Positions 46,598 to 59,600 of a DNA stretch of 64,000 bases are shown one piece after another (position 1 is the stretch's first letter; the number at the start of each line of letters is the position of its first letter). The notes below the pieces were generated by a model. It was not told where the DNA came from. It saw nothing but the letters and a program-made list of their open reading frames with translations, and ran no database searches. The stretch is from positions 434,001 through 498,000 of the forward strand of contig JABVXV010000009.1 of assembly GCA_013365325.1 (NCBI GenBank), given 5' to 3'. The translations under genes and the position numbers were made by a program. The DNA is from Dipetalonema caudispina. Its lineage: Eukaryota; Nematoda; Chromadorea; Rhabditida; Onchocercidae.

Positions 46598-48801
46598 ATG
46601 GCTACAACTTCCACAACCTGTACTGTTGATGGTGAGTAAAGAACGGAATAAAATTTAATTCAGACTATTATATGGTATGTTGGAATTGGATTGAATCAAA
46701 TTAAATTATACTAATTGATATAGAAGTCGAGCCAATTTTCAACTGTAGTTAATAACAATCTCACTAGTCTTGCAGAAAAACTATCAGATGCACTTAAAGA
46801 ATCATCATTTGAAATCTACGTGAAGCCAAACATGGCTGTCGGAGTGGTTTTATCGCAAACAACGCCACCAAGAATAATACAACTTTTGCCATGTTCATCA
46901 ATGCTTGGCAAGCTATTCGTTAATGATATGATTATCGCAGTCGACGGCAAAGTCCACCTTTATATACTGAATTTCCCGAACTTTACGGATTGTTCTCTTT
47001 CGGGGTGGATTCTCCACTGAATCACTCCTGTATAGATATGTAGGAAGATGCAACCAGGAACGGCTTAATTTCTTGATCTTCACAATTTTAAAGATTTCTA
47101 ATAACGAAAGCACAACTTACTACAGCCGGTAAAGAATACACCCATGTTGATCGAAGCGGTACGTGCAGCAACCGGACGGAAAATAAAGATTAAATACAAA
47201 AGAATGGAATGGTATTCCAGTCATGTTATGATATTACCCATGTCAAGGCCTGGCTGGTAAAGTTTCGAACTTGATATACACTGGAGAAAAGCCGATATAC
47301 CCATGGGTATCCATATTCATTAAGTGGCTTTTTTCTTGTTAAGAAAAAACTAATTTTATTTCTAACAGGTTGAAATACATTTGTTTCGGGATCTGTGAAT
47401 AATACTGTATTTTTTGTTCCTTTAAAAGAATAGTTTAAACAATGAAGAGAAAGAGAAGGAAGTAAGAGGCACTGAGATGTTTACCTCACGAATTAATTAT
47501 GCAAATAATACCAAAAACAAGTAGATAAGCAGATATGCAGATTTTGGTGCAGTTTGCTTTACTCACAACTAATGAATGGATAAATTCCGTTGAACTTCAG
47601 GATAGTTATGGTCGCATAGTTATTAGCATGGTACAAGATGGTAGTGTTGCTAGTAAAATATTAAGACCGGATGATATATTGGTTAAAATAAACAATCAAC
47701 CCATACCGGATAAATATACCGCCAAACAGGTTTCTTTACCAGTGATATCAGTTGTAACTGTTAGCACTGTCAATAATATATCATCTGGAGGTCAAAGTAG
47801 TATATCAGAAGTATGTAACAAATGCTTGTTCGTATCCGTTCATTTCCCAACTTTTATTTCTTTCCTGTAACAACAACAGGAATGGTAGTAAGGTATTTGT
47901 CCTAGAAATAATTATCATTGAGATATGTATAAATTTATTACATTTATCAAAAGATAATGATAAGATTACAGATGATAACTGATTGTATAAAGGCAAATAA
48001 TACAATAAAATTTACAACGGAACGTCAAACAGAAGTGAATTCATCGAAAATAAGTTCGTTCAACAACAAAATCAATCATTTTCAATTAACAAGAATAGCA
48101 AAGTACTTGAGAACATTCATTCAATAGGACATGGTGGTCCCAATAAATACTTTTATCATTACATTACACCATACCACTACTACTCTGTTATAAGACATTT
48201 TTACTCTCATCATCAAATTTTATATTTTATATCATTTTATCAAATACCTATTAAATATATCAATTTTGCATATTTTTATTTTTATGAGAGGGAAAGATGA
48301 GCAGTACTTGTTGATGGTTACTGATCTGATGATAGGGCACAATTTGATTAAAGGAAAGAGTTCAGGAAAAAATGATAAAACGATTGTCTTTCTACAAAAG
48401 AAATATTCATCGTTGATTTGTGAATGTTACGATTGTAAATTTGAGATGTATATAATTTTAGTGAGGAATACCCTAGCAACCAAATCATCAGTAACAATAA
48501 CAGCTTTACCTTCAACAAGTCAGATATCTGCAACAAGTAACAACATTAATGGCTTAGTAACTTCTACCCTATTGAATAAGACTGCAACGTCGATAAAAAA
48601 GAAGCAATTTCTGTGGGAACGATAAGCAAAAAATCGGAAAAAGGATCCTTAAATTCCATGACAACTGCATTCCTGAAACAAATACATAAGCCGGATCCAA
48701 AGTTACCGAATTGCGATTATTGCTTACCGAAGAATGTATTGGCAATGTTGGATGCAAACAGAGATTTTTATAAAAATGTTCTCATCAATCAATTCTTCTG
48801 A
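46598..48801 (+). CDS. Nematode PDZ-domain protein (two PDZ-like modules)
   Basis: PDZ domains bind C-terminal peptides and act as scaffolds; I do not know a named orthologue. Firm exons: 46598-46631 (MATTSTTCTVD), 46776-46951, 47126-47256, a PDZ exon ending at 47729 and 47972-48034. Module 1: EIYVKPNMAVGVVLSQTTPP then LFVNDMIIAVDGK and PVKNTPMLIEAVRAATG; it ends KIKIKYKRM. Module 2: YGRIVISMVQDGSVASKILR then PDDILVKINNQPI, DKYTAKQMITDCIKANN, TIKFTTERQ. Both follow the PDZ order of carboxylate loop, 'hGD.I..hNG' strand and final helix-strand, though the GLGF loop is degenerate. A Ser/Thr-rich part (48461-48600) and a C-terminal exon ending NCDYCLPKNVLAMLDANRDF at TGA 48801 follow, but the links between 47256 and 47540 and across 48600 do not match in phase in my reading. 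Confidence 0.65.
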
Positions 48802-50697
48802 ATCCTACACAACAAGGAGCTGATATTTTTTTTTTCATTTTCAACCATGTTGCAAAATGTAGTATGGAGACATCTAACACTTAAAGAGTTATTTTTTATT
48901 CAGAAAGAAATTTTTCTGATAATATTTTCGTGATCAGGCTTGCATATCGACTTCAAAAATCCTCAAAGAACAGATGAAGAACAGATTACTTTCGATTATG
49001 GTGAGAGATTGCTAAAGCAAACACCGAAAATTTCTTGAAATATCACTCAATTCGTTGATATGATTTGATATTATTTTAACAACTCATCAATTGTCATTAC
49101 TTAAATAGACATAGGAAATTGTACATATTTAAATATAAAAGTGGATTTTTTGCCTGTGTTAAGGGAAGAAGATAAGTAAATCAATTTAAAAGATTTACTC
49201 ATTATTTTTTTGAAATTCATTCATTTTAGGTTCAAAGGTTGAATTTTGTATGAAACAACTAAGTAAAATTAACAAATGCTTACAACTATTTGGAAGAATG
49301 ATTGAGAATGTCATTAAAATTCGACTAAATTTCCCAAATCTTTCCAAAAATAGAAAATGAAATAAAAAAGAACTGAATTGAATTGGTATTAGTAATACGA
49401 ACTATTTCATTTGCTGACAAAATGTGCACGAAATTCGGATCAATATGATTTTATTATTAGAGTTTAACAAATAATTACATTACATATGCAAATACTAAAC
49501 TATGACTTTCATCTCTTCTCTCGCCATTTTATTTTTTACTCTTGCATCTACCAAAAATTTTCCATTGCTTTTCATTTAAGTTATTGATCGTATCCAGGAA
49601 TTAATATCATTTTAAAAGATTCAATGTATAACAAAATAAAGAATTGTTACTGATCATATTGTCAATCACATGAAAAAGACCAGAAATGTCAATACTGTGT
49701 AAATTACAATGACAGCCATAAAAGTTCTCTTTTTTTCCATTTGTATACTCGTTTTAGTATCAGCACCTTTTTACCTTTTTTTGTATCGTGATAGATTGCA
49801 ATGTTAAGAAGTTCAGAAATTTTCGAAGAAATTACGTAATCGCATAACGGAAAGCGCGGAGTGAGTTTGTAGGAGAATGATGGAAATCCATGATACAGTT
49901 AGGGAAGATTTTTTCAATTAAAAAGTTACGGATCGGTGATGTTATATGAATTAAATTCATTGTTTAAATTGTTTTACAATCATCTTGCGATCCTTTTTTA
50001 ACATATAAACGGATGAGCAAATCGAAGAGCACAATAATTTATTTTTGCATGATACGATCATGCATACAAAATTAATAATAGTGCAGAAAATAACAATCAT
50101 TTCTTCCTCAATTGATAATTTGAAATATTTTAAATTAAATAAATTCTCGTTATCAGTACTACTTGTTGTTTTATTCTTCCTCTTGCATTTGGCAAATAAA
50201 TGTCTGGAAATATTTATAGATCCTATCAATGATTGTAAAAAATGCGACTTGTTTACATAATTTGCGAACTGTTTGACTTAGTGTTAGTTTGTTAGCAAAT
50301 GAATGTTCCTTTCTTATTTAGATTCCCTCCTTACATTCCATTTAGTTGAATTCGAATTTTTATTGAAATTTCGGCAAATTTGAAGTCACTTTTTCAATAT
50401 CTAATAATAAATTTGTTCCATTTTGTTGATGAGTGTAAGAGTCTGTTTTCTGTTGTTTTTCAAATATTTAGTGATTGAATAGCTGTCAGGGAATGCTGTG
50501 AAATAAATATGCTACTCTTGTCATTCTGCTTTATACTACAATGTCGGACGGCATTAGTAGACTTCAAGTTGCAGTTACCACCTATCAGATCAGAAATTTG
50601 ATTTTTAATTATTTTGTAGCTTCTGTGAAATTTCCTGTTTCAAATCAAGTTGCAGTTGTGTCAAATATTCACTGATCATTGCTCAGGAGAGATCAAG
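48802..50697. other. Intergenic region upstream of the P-glycoprotein gene
   Basis: 1.9 kb of AT-rich sequence. Open frames of 71-90 codons overlap on both strands at 49957-50260 but look like chance (low complexity, no homology). It should hold the PDZ gene's 3' end and the transporter's promoter. No repeats or RNA genes recognised. Confidence 0.5.
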
Positions 50698-53600
50698 ATG
50701 GAGGAAAAGTCGACATGGGAAAATAAATTCGATAGTGATACTCAACAAATCCGACCTGTTTCATTTATTGAGATCGTTGGTTTTTGTAGCTCTATTAATC
50801 AAATTTATTTATGTGAAAGATATAAATAAAGCAGTTTTATGGTTAGAAGTCACTTATAATTCTATGATGAAAAGCTACCGAAATTTGAAATAAAATAAAT
50901 GGCTTGACACTGGAAAAACCTCTTGCATTTCGTACAAAATCCTCTTATTTAGAGTAATCAATGAATTCTAAATGAAATATCTCTTTCTTTTTCCATTGTC
51001 TATTTTCACTTGATCGAATTATTTAAAGAGTACTTTCCTGCAACTTATTAGGAAAGAGTCGAAGTTCGAGATGTCATTTTATCAGCTTTTATTTCACTAA
51101 TTTGTAGACTTTTTTTTGAATTTTATGTAATCAACATATCCGATGATGGCTTAATTTGGCTGATCAGTTCCAAAAATGTGATCTGGTGTTGATACATGCA
51201 CATTATATGAGACATTGACAAAGGCGCTGATCGGTGTCAAAATAACAGCAGGATATATTGATACTAAAGCAATTACAACATTTTCTTATATCTAAAATTT
51301 TACAGTTGCGATACGCCAAACGACAAGATTATATTTTGCTTGCTTTCGGTATCACATTATCAGTATTGAACGGAGCAATATCTCCACTCAGTTCTGTCTT
51401 CTTTAGGGTAAGCTACGAACTGTTTTCCGGAAAAACTTTTAAGTTAAAAATTTATTAGTGAGATGAGTTTTGTTCTTCCCTACTGTACGGATGGTTTTTG
51501 TGAAATGTACCGCTTTGCTAAAATGTTAAGTAGAAGTATAAATCCGGAAACTATTCAATATTTCATATTCTTCTGTTCATCAAGTCAGAATGAGTTGAAT
51601 GAACTCAGAATGAAAGAGGAACTTGTAAGATTTATCTATCGATAAGTTTTTAAATTACTTATTTAATTTTATTCCAAGCTATATCTAAAGAATGCTAGAA
51701 CGAGTGCTTAATTTGACAAACAAATTTTAAAATACTATTTAAAAAACTGTAGGGAATGATGGATGCTTTAATAGATGGCCAAGCAAATCTTGCAAATGGT
51801 ACCTTCAATGTGGAAGTATATACACAATCAGTACTTACCTATGTCTATTTTTATGCACTACTTGGGATTCTTTTATTTCTTCTTGGATTATCTTCGGTTA
51901 GTTTGCTATCTATCTAATCAAGCAAACTGTCAACTGAATCATCGCTAGTATCCACTGTTGAAATGCGATATAATCTTCAATTTGTCAATTTTGACTGAAA
52001 AATCGATGTCTTCTAACTTCAGCCAATTAAATACAATAAGGAATTTCTTTTGGTATCTTAGAACGTGAAATATCCATTCAAAATTTTATTAAGAAATTTT
52101 GAATCCTTCAAAATTTAATCATCCATTATCATTATCGATTTAATCATTGTTTTTTGCAGATGAATTGCTTATTTACACTGAGTGAACGTCAAGCTAATGA
52201 AATTCGTAAAAGATATTTCGCTGCGCTGCTACGACAACAGATGACTTGGTATGATAAGAACGAAGCTGGCGCACTTACCAATAAATTGTCCGCGTAAGTA
52301 TTTCATAAATCTGTAACCTCTTCAAAAATTCTATAATGAGTTGAAATTTTATGTAATTGCAGCGGAATAGAGCGAATCAAAAATGGTATAGGAGATAAGT
52401 TTGGCGTTCTTTTACAGGCTTCCACTCATTTTATTTTTGGTATTATCACTGGACTTTACTACAGGTACTTTTTTGTATAACATTATATGAAGTAGTTGTA
52501 GTGATTTCGATCATTGTTAATGATCCAAAAATCTAGTTAAAATTAATATTCTATCTAATCAAATGTTTGAAAAAATAAGTTGGAATAAGTAAGAATTCTA
52601 GTCTACCAAACCTGTTAAATATTAATTCATTTGATTTTAAATGATGGGTGCTAGAATTTCAGTTAATGAATACGTTAATATCACTCAAAAAATTAAAACT
52701 TCTTTTCATTTCCAGCTGGCACATGACTTTATTGATGCTTCTCACCGCACCATTTATTATACTATTGTTGTTTGGGTCAATTAAAGTAAGCTCAATTCCA
52801 TTTGGTATATTACGCAGGAATCTGAACAAATGAAATTTTATAAATTAGTTGTTGTTTCTTAATATTACTGATATCTGCAAAATCGTATACAAATATTCTT
52901 ACAATCGTATTTATAAGACTTCTAAAATTTGTGATTTCATTCGATTCCTTAGGCGTTAGCAATTATGACACGTCGAGAGATGCTTGCATACGATGAAGCA
53001 GGTGCTGTTGCTGATGAAGTTATCGGTAACATTCGAACAGTTACCTCTTTTAATGCACAATATGCTGAAGTTGTTAGGTATTGTCTTTTTTGCTCTTCAC
53101 ATTGATAACTGTCCTCACATTAATAATTGATTTTCCATTTTTACTTCATTTATGAATATGTAAGTCTTTATTGATGAAATAAAAGTCGGTACAATTATCT
53201 TAAAATTATAGCGGTTTTTAAATTTTCCAAATATTTCCGTGAGATGTTGAAAACGTTTTCAAAATAACTATTTTAATGAGGCAAATTAATTTACTGATTA
53301 AGTCCATATGATTAATATGACTTCTGTAAATAGATGAACAAGTAAATTATGAAATGCCTGATGTCTTCCATTTTTCAACACTTTAACTTTATGCTATTTG
53401 CTAAAGATTAGTTCCTAAAATTCTAAGATTTTCTCTCGAAAAATGAATGATTCTAGATATGGAGAACGTTTGAAACGTGCGCGAAAAATGGGTATAAAAG
53501 GAGTAATCATTACTGGTATTTTCATGGGTTTTTATATTTTCGTTATCTTTGGTTCCATGGGATTCGTTTTCTGGTAAGTATCATCGAATCACTGTAAAAA

Positions 53601-56600
53601 TAGGAAAAAGTCTGAAATTATTTGGCATAATTCTTTCAGAAATTAAAATTTTTAAGACTTTCTAACTTCTGAAATTTCTACTTGATTTAACAAATTGACA
53701 CAATAAAAGTTGCTCCTCTTATAGTTCACAAAACCAAAAGGTATGGGGAAGGGCATAGGTCAAGTCAAGATGCTCTCAGTTGGAATGAATCATCGTTACT
53801 CCTTACTGGTAATGTATTTCACGTAATTTATCTGTTAAATGCTTGCAAATATGTTTTAGAAAATTTATAGGTACGGCACAAATTTGGTGATGGAGGGTGG
53901 AATTACACCGGGCACTGTGTTTGCAGTATTTTGGGCCATAATGATTGGCGCAATGCGTTTGGGTCAAGCAATACCACAACTTGGAGTTTTCACTGCTGCA
54001 AAACTTGCTGCTGCCGAAATATTTCAAATTATCGACCAAGTAAATAACAACGAACATTTGAAATTTGGAACGTGAAAAAATGAATCTATGAAATATTTAG
54101 GAGAAATTCAAAGGAATCAGAAGGAATAACTCAGACGGATATGCTTAAATTCGAAAAATGTGCACTGTATTTTTGTACTTCTACTCACTTATTTAATTTG
54201 GAAAATTTGTAAAGATGAAATCTGATTTGTAAAAAATATTTAAAACAATTTTCTTTAGGAACCAGATATTAATTGTATGTCACCGCACGGATTAACTCCA
54301 TTAAACGTGGAAGGTCGGATCGAATTCCGTAATATCCATTTCTGGTATCCAACTCGACCGAACGTTAAAATTTTAAATGACATATCATTCACGGTTTTCA
54401 ATTTGCACAATTTATTTTACAGATGTCCAAGTATACAACTATCTTGCTGTTTATTTAAAATTTTTAATTTCGTTTCCTTTTACTTCGATACAATTCGTGC
54501 AGTTAAATCCATTAATTTGAATTACTTAGTTTAATTCAATTTCACAATTACATTTTAAACTGATTTAGACAACTAAATATGCTGCTTTATCCAAACAAAA
54601 AAAACTGTTAAATTTCGTAAATTGTAATTTCCACAACCAAATTTATTCGGAATATTTCTCTGTTCTTTTTTTGTTCAATTATATGATCTGAATGGCCAGT
54701 TTAATTATATAATTGTGATGATAGAAAATTTTCATCAGGACCCAACTTTTTCATGCCAAAGTTTTTCATTTGAGGTGGAACCAGGAAGTACGATTGCTTT
54801 AGTTGGACATAGTGGTTGCGGGAAATCAACCATAATCGGTTTATTGTTGAGATTCTACGAACAACAAGCAGGAAAAGTTAGTTTTATTTCCTCAAAATAT
54901 TCGTCAGTACTAGAAAGAGATGTAAAGTATGAAATAGACGATTTATTTTCTAGTTGTTCTTTTAGAAGAATCTGCTTGATATTTTTGGTCCTATCACATT
55001 TGCATGTTTTCTGGGAGATGAAGAATATTTTTAGTTTCCTAACAGTAAAGGAATAAATGGTACCAGTAATTAATTAATTGATTTCAGATTATCCTTGATG
55101 GCGTGCCAATTGGAGATTTGAATATTGAATGGTTACGCAACAAAATTGGACTTGTTTCTCAAGATCCGGTAGTATTTGCTACAACAGTGGAGGAGAATTT
55201 GAAATTGGGCAATGAAGCACTCACCGAAAATGGGATGATTGAAGCTTGTATGCTAGCAAATGCTCATGACTTCATAATGAAGCTACCGAAAGTTAGCTTC
55301 AATTGATTTTAAATTAAATTCCCAATTTTTTCAGAATATTTTTTCGATAAACACAGATACGTCCTTTAAAATTAAATCAAAAGGAGAAAAAAACTCGAAT
55401 AATAAGTCGTTTTGCTTTTAACATTGTGTTAAATTTACTTTAAAGCAAAAACATTGAAAATTTCACTTTCTAACATGATCAATTAATTAGAAATACAAAA
55501 AATGAGCAGGATATTTGCTTGAGGATAGCGTCAGAACTCGAAAGTGAATTCAAACTGTTTCAAAGTTTTGTTGTGCTAATTCAGACTGTTTTAGCTTTTG
55601 CGTATTTTTGATAATTTTATGGTCAAAATAGTAATGAAGACTTTTCCTAAAATTCAGGGCTACAAGACATTGATTGGTGCGGGTGGTGTACAATTATCTG
55701 GTGGTCAAAAACAGCGAATAGCCATTGCTCGGGTTTTAGTTCGTGATCCAAAGATTTTGTTACTCGATGAAGCAACTAGCGCACTGGATTCGGAAAGTGA
55801 AGTTGCTGTACAGCTTGCACTTGATCGGGTAATTAATTAATTGATCTTCTCAATTATGTAGACTTAACAATTAAATGATTTCAGTTTATTTCATCCTTTT
55901 TTACTCACATTCAAAATCTCAAAAGACTTTCTGTCATAAACTCAGCGATACACTTTAGTAATTGGCAAAAAACCACTATCTAAAAGATAAATTTCCAGTT
56001 GTGTATAAAATGAGCAAATAAGTTTATGTTCATCAGTGTCAAGTTTCAGACAGTTATTTCAAAGAAAATGTACTTTAAGTCCTGATTGCATTAATTTTGA
56101 TGATTCCGTGAAGAAAGGAGGAAGTGCTGTACTAATAGATAGCAATATTGATTTTATTATTTCAGCTGATTTCAATGACATAAAATAATCCTTTAAAATT
56201 GAACCTTAACTCTGCATTAATTTCTACAACACTGCCGTCTTTTTTATAATAATGTACAAAGAACTGTCATCATTGACAGTTAGTCCATGCGGGAATGGTA
56301 TTAGCGAAGAGAATAAATGTCCACATTGAGTATGCGAGAGTAACTAGTGGACCGTTCCAAAGTGGTGATTTAAATGTCGGTTATGTCCACTATCACTTAT
56401 CACTATATTTGGGCATAATCATGATGATATGGTAACAGTTTGCAGGGACATAAAGTACATTAAAATTATAAATGATTGTTAAGGTTCGAGCTGGTCGTAC
56501 TACAATAACAGTAGCACATCGTTTGTCAACGATACGTAATGCTGATCAAATCATCGTTTTCAAAAATGGCGAAATTGTTGAAAGTGGCTTACACGATGAA

Positions 56601-59600
56601 CTAATGGCGCTAGATGGAATTTATTGCCAAAGTGTGCAAGCACAGGAAATAGATGACGTTGAGTTTGCCGATAATGGTACGTGGACTGAATCCCAATAAT
56701 AATTTAGATTAATTCACTAAACGTCTCTAAATGAAATTAGTAAATCAATCATTTCATTACAGAAAGTACCAAGAAACGTTGAGTACTTGATAAGCGTAGA
56801 TTTTTTAGGATGATTGACAGATCTTGGTGGTAGTAATACTAAGCTGATTTTAAAATACTGGAATCATAGGATATTCAATAAGGTATATTTCCGGCTGGAT
56901 GGCATAGTTAACACGCTGATCACAATTGAGGATCAGTCTCCTGAACGAAATTCGTAAGCCACTAGCTGAAACTTTTGTTCATGTTGACTTCTTTCAAACC
57001 ATTTGATACTTTATTCACTGATTTATGTTTTTGAAACTCAGTGATTTCTTATCAACTGATATCCAGATGAGTCCCTTTCTTCAGATCAGTCCGAGGACAA
57101 TAATGAACGGTTGATAGATGAAGAAGGTGATAGTGAGAAGACCAGCAAATTACGTCGTCAAAGCGTTCGAAAATCAGTTCTTTCCGCAAAATCACATAAC
57201 ATTAATGCAGCGAATGATAAAAATGAAAAGTAGGTACTTGAAACTACGGAATTGAATAATTTCTTAAATTTCGAAGAAATTAGTGAAAGTATTTAATGAA
57301 GCTTTGAAGAGATTTGAAGGTCAGTTGCAAACATTGCACTAATTGAAAGTTGCACAAATTTCTTTGCAGTATTTTTGAAAATCATTTCGAAAAAAGAAAT
57401 TTATTTTTGCTGCAGGGTCTCTTATGAGCGTGATGGTGATAAAGTTGCAAATACATCGATTTTCGATATTTTAAAGTTTGCTGGAAAGGTGAGAATTGAC
57501 TTGTTTTCTCACACAATATTAGATTAGTTTAAATTAATCCAAATCAATAAACGAACTAAGCTATATTGAATTTGAGGAATTGCCGATCATTGCTGTGGCT
57601 CTAGTATTTACAGTAATAAGAGGTTTATTATGGCCGATTTTCTCTATCATTTACGGTCGAACCTTTCTGGTGAGTTTAGCATTTAAAGATTTTTCTTAAC
57701 TTCTGAATATAAAATGCAAAATTAGACGAAACTTCCAAAGTTATACTTCTCAAAAATATTTCTGACGTATTTTGTATGTTAATAGTTAGTTGTTGGATAA
57801 TTAGCTCATTAATAATCAACTCGTTTTCAATTATTCCAGGCATTATCTTCTCTGGACAAAGAAAAAATGACAGAAGATACAGTGCTGAATGCAATACTGT
57901 ACCTCATTTTGGGTATTGTGGGTGGATTCTCGACATTTTCTTCCGGCGCGCTGTTAGGTACCGCAGGTGAACGAATGTCAATGAGACTTCGCGTTGCAGT
58001 TTTCACAGTTAATTTTATTCCATGTCAAGATATGAGAAGTTAATCTACTTTCTTCATGAATTTAAATGTAACTATCATTTAGAATATCTTGCGACAAGAT
58101 TTGTCATTCTTCGACAACGAATATCATTCAACTGGAAAATTGACAACACGTTTGGCAACCGATGCACAAAATGTTAAAGCTGTATGCCAAAATTTTCCAG
58201 AAAATCAATAGCAAAGTTTAAAATATCATTTATTCCATTGCGAGGAAACTTCCAGAAGTCGCATTCAAAATGATTAAAACACTTGATTTTTAAATTTTCC
58301 TCTGAAAATTTAATTTCATCGACATAATCTGGAATTTTTTAATTCGCACAAATCTGAATGTAATTTGATTTCTTTAAAAGTCTGATCCCTAGGCAATTGA
58401 TCAACGATTGGCAGAAGTGCTTCAAGGTATTATTTCACTTTGCGCCGGTATAATCATAGCATTTTCATTTGGTTGGAAAATGGCATGGATTGGCCTTACT
58501 ATTTGTACTGTCCTCGTTATTTCACAAAGTGCTATTATGCAGTATCTCAAAATTCACGGCCAAAAGGATAGTAAAATAGCTGAAAAAGCTGCTAATGTTA
58601 GTCTTTTTCTTTTTTTGCATTTCGTGACAGTTTCTGAATCTGAAAGATATTATTCTGAAGCAAATTCTGGAATTCATACAATCTTTTCTTTTGCTGTACC
58701 GACTAGAATATCTGTTAAACAATTCATTAGGTTCTTTTATTTCAGTTTGATACATTTCTTCAATTTTTTTTTTTTGCTTAGCTAAATTTTTGAATATTTT
58801 TAGATTGGTTTACTATTAACTGATAGAAAATAAATTCGGAAATTTTTAGTCTAATTTTATGACAATTAATTGCAGTTAGCTTCCGAATCGATTGGAAATA
58901 TCCGAACTGTACAATATTTAACTAAGCAAAAAAAGATATATGAATCTTATTGTCATTTGTTACAGGAACCTCATAAACGAGCTATTAATCGAGGTCCCGA
59001 TTAATTTTTCAATTTTCACTTTTTTCTTGAAATTATTATGTTTGATTTGTTTTACTTACATTCACTTATATAGCATACTATGTGATGATTAAATTTAGAT
59101 AGTGTGATTAAATTTCAAGATAATTTATAAATACTGATAGACTGAGTACGGACTTTTAAAATTCTAGCGCTCTTCGAGAAGTGATCTTTTTTTTTGAACT
59201 TAAGAGTTAGCATTTGAACTTAAGAAAATGAAAGGTAAGTTTTGAATACTTAAATAATTCTAGACGTTTGAATGGAATCTTATAAAATATTTGAAATTAT
59301 CAATTAGTCACTTTTTTCTCCTTCTTGATTCGATAAGTCACTAAATTATACTTATATATTAGGTTTATGGCAATCTTTGAGTTACGCGATGTCTAATAGT
59401 TTCATGCAGTTCAACTTTTCCATTTCTTATCTTTTTGGTCTTTGGTTAGTGCGGAATTCATGGTCTGAACCGTATAATATTTTTCAGTAAGTTTTTAGTA
59501 AATATTCTCTTCAATTTATGCAAATAAAGACGACATTAAGTGAGATGTAAGCCATACTATGACCTTTCTATTAAACATTTTCAAATCAAACGAACTTAAT

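Noticed and set aside
49957..50260. Overlapping frames on both strands upstream of the transporter.
   Set aside because: Low-complexity composition and no matching splice sites; mutually overlapping frames of this size arise by chance.
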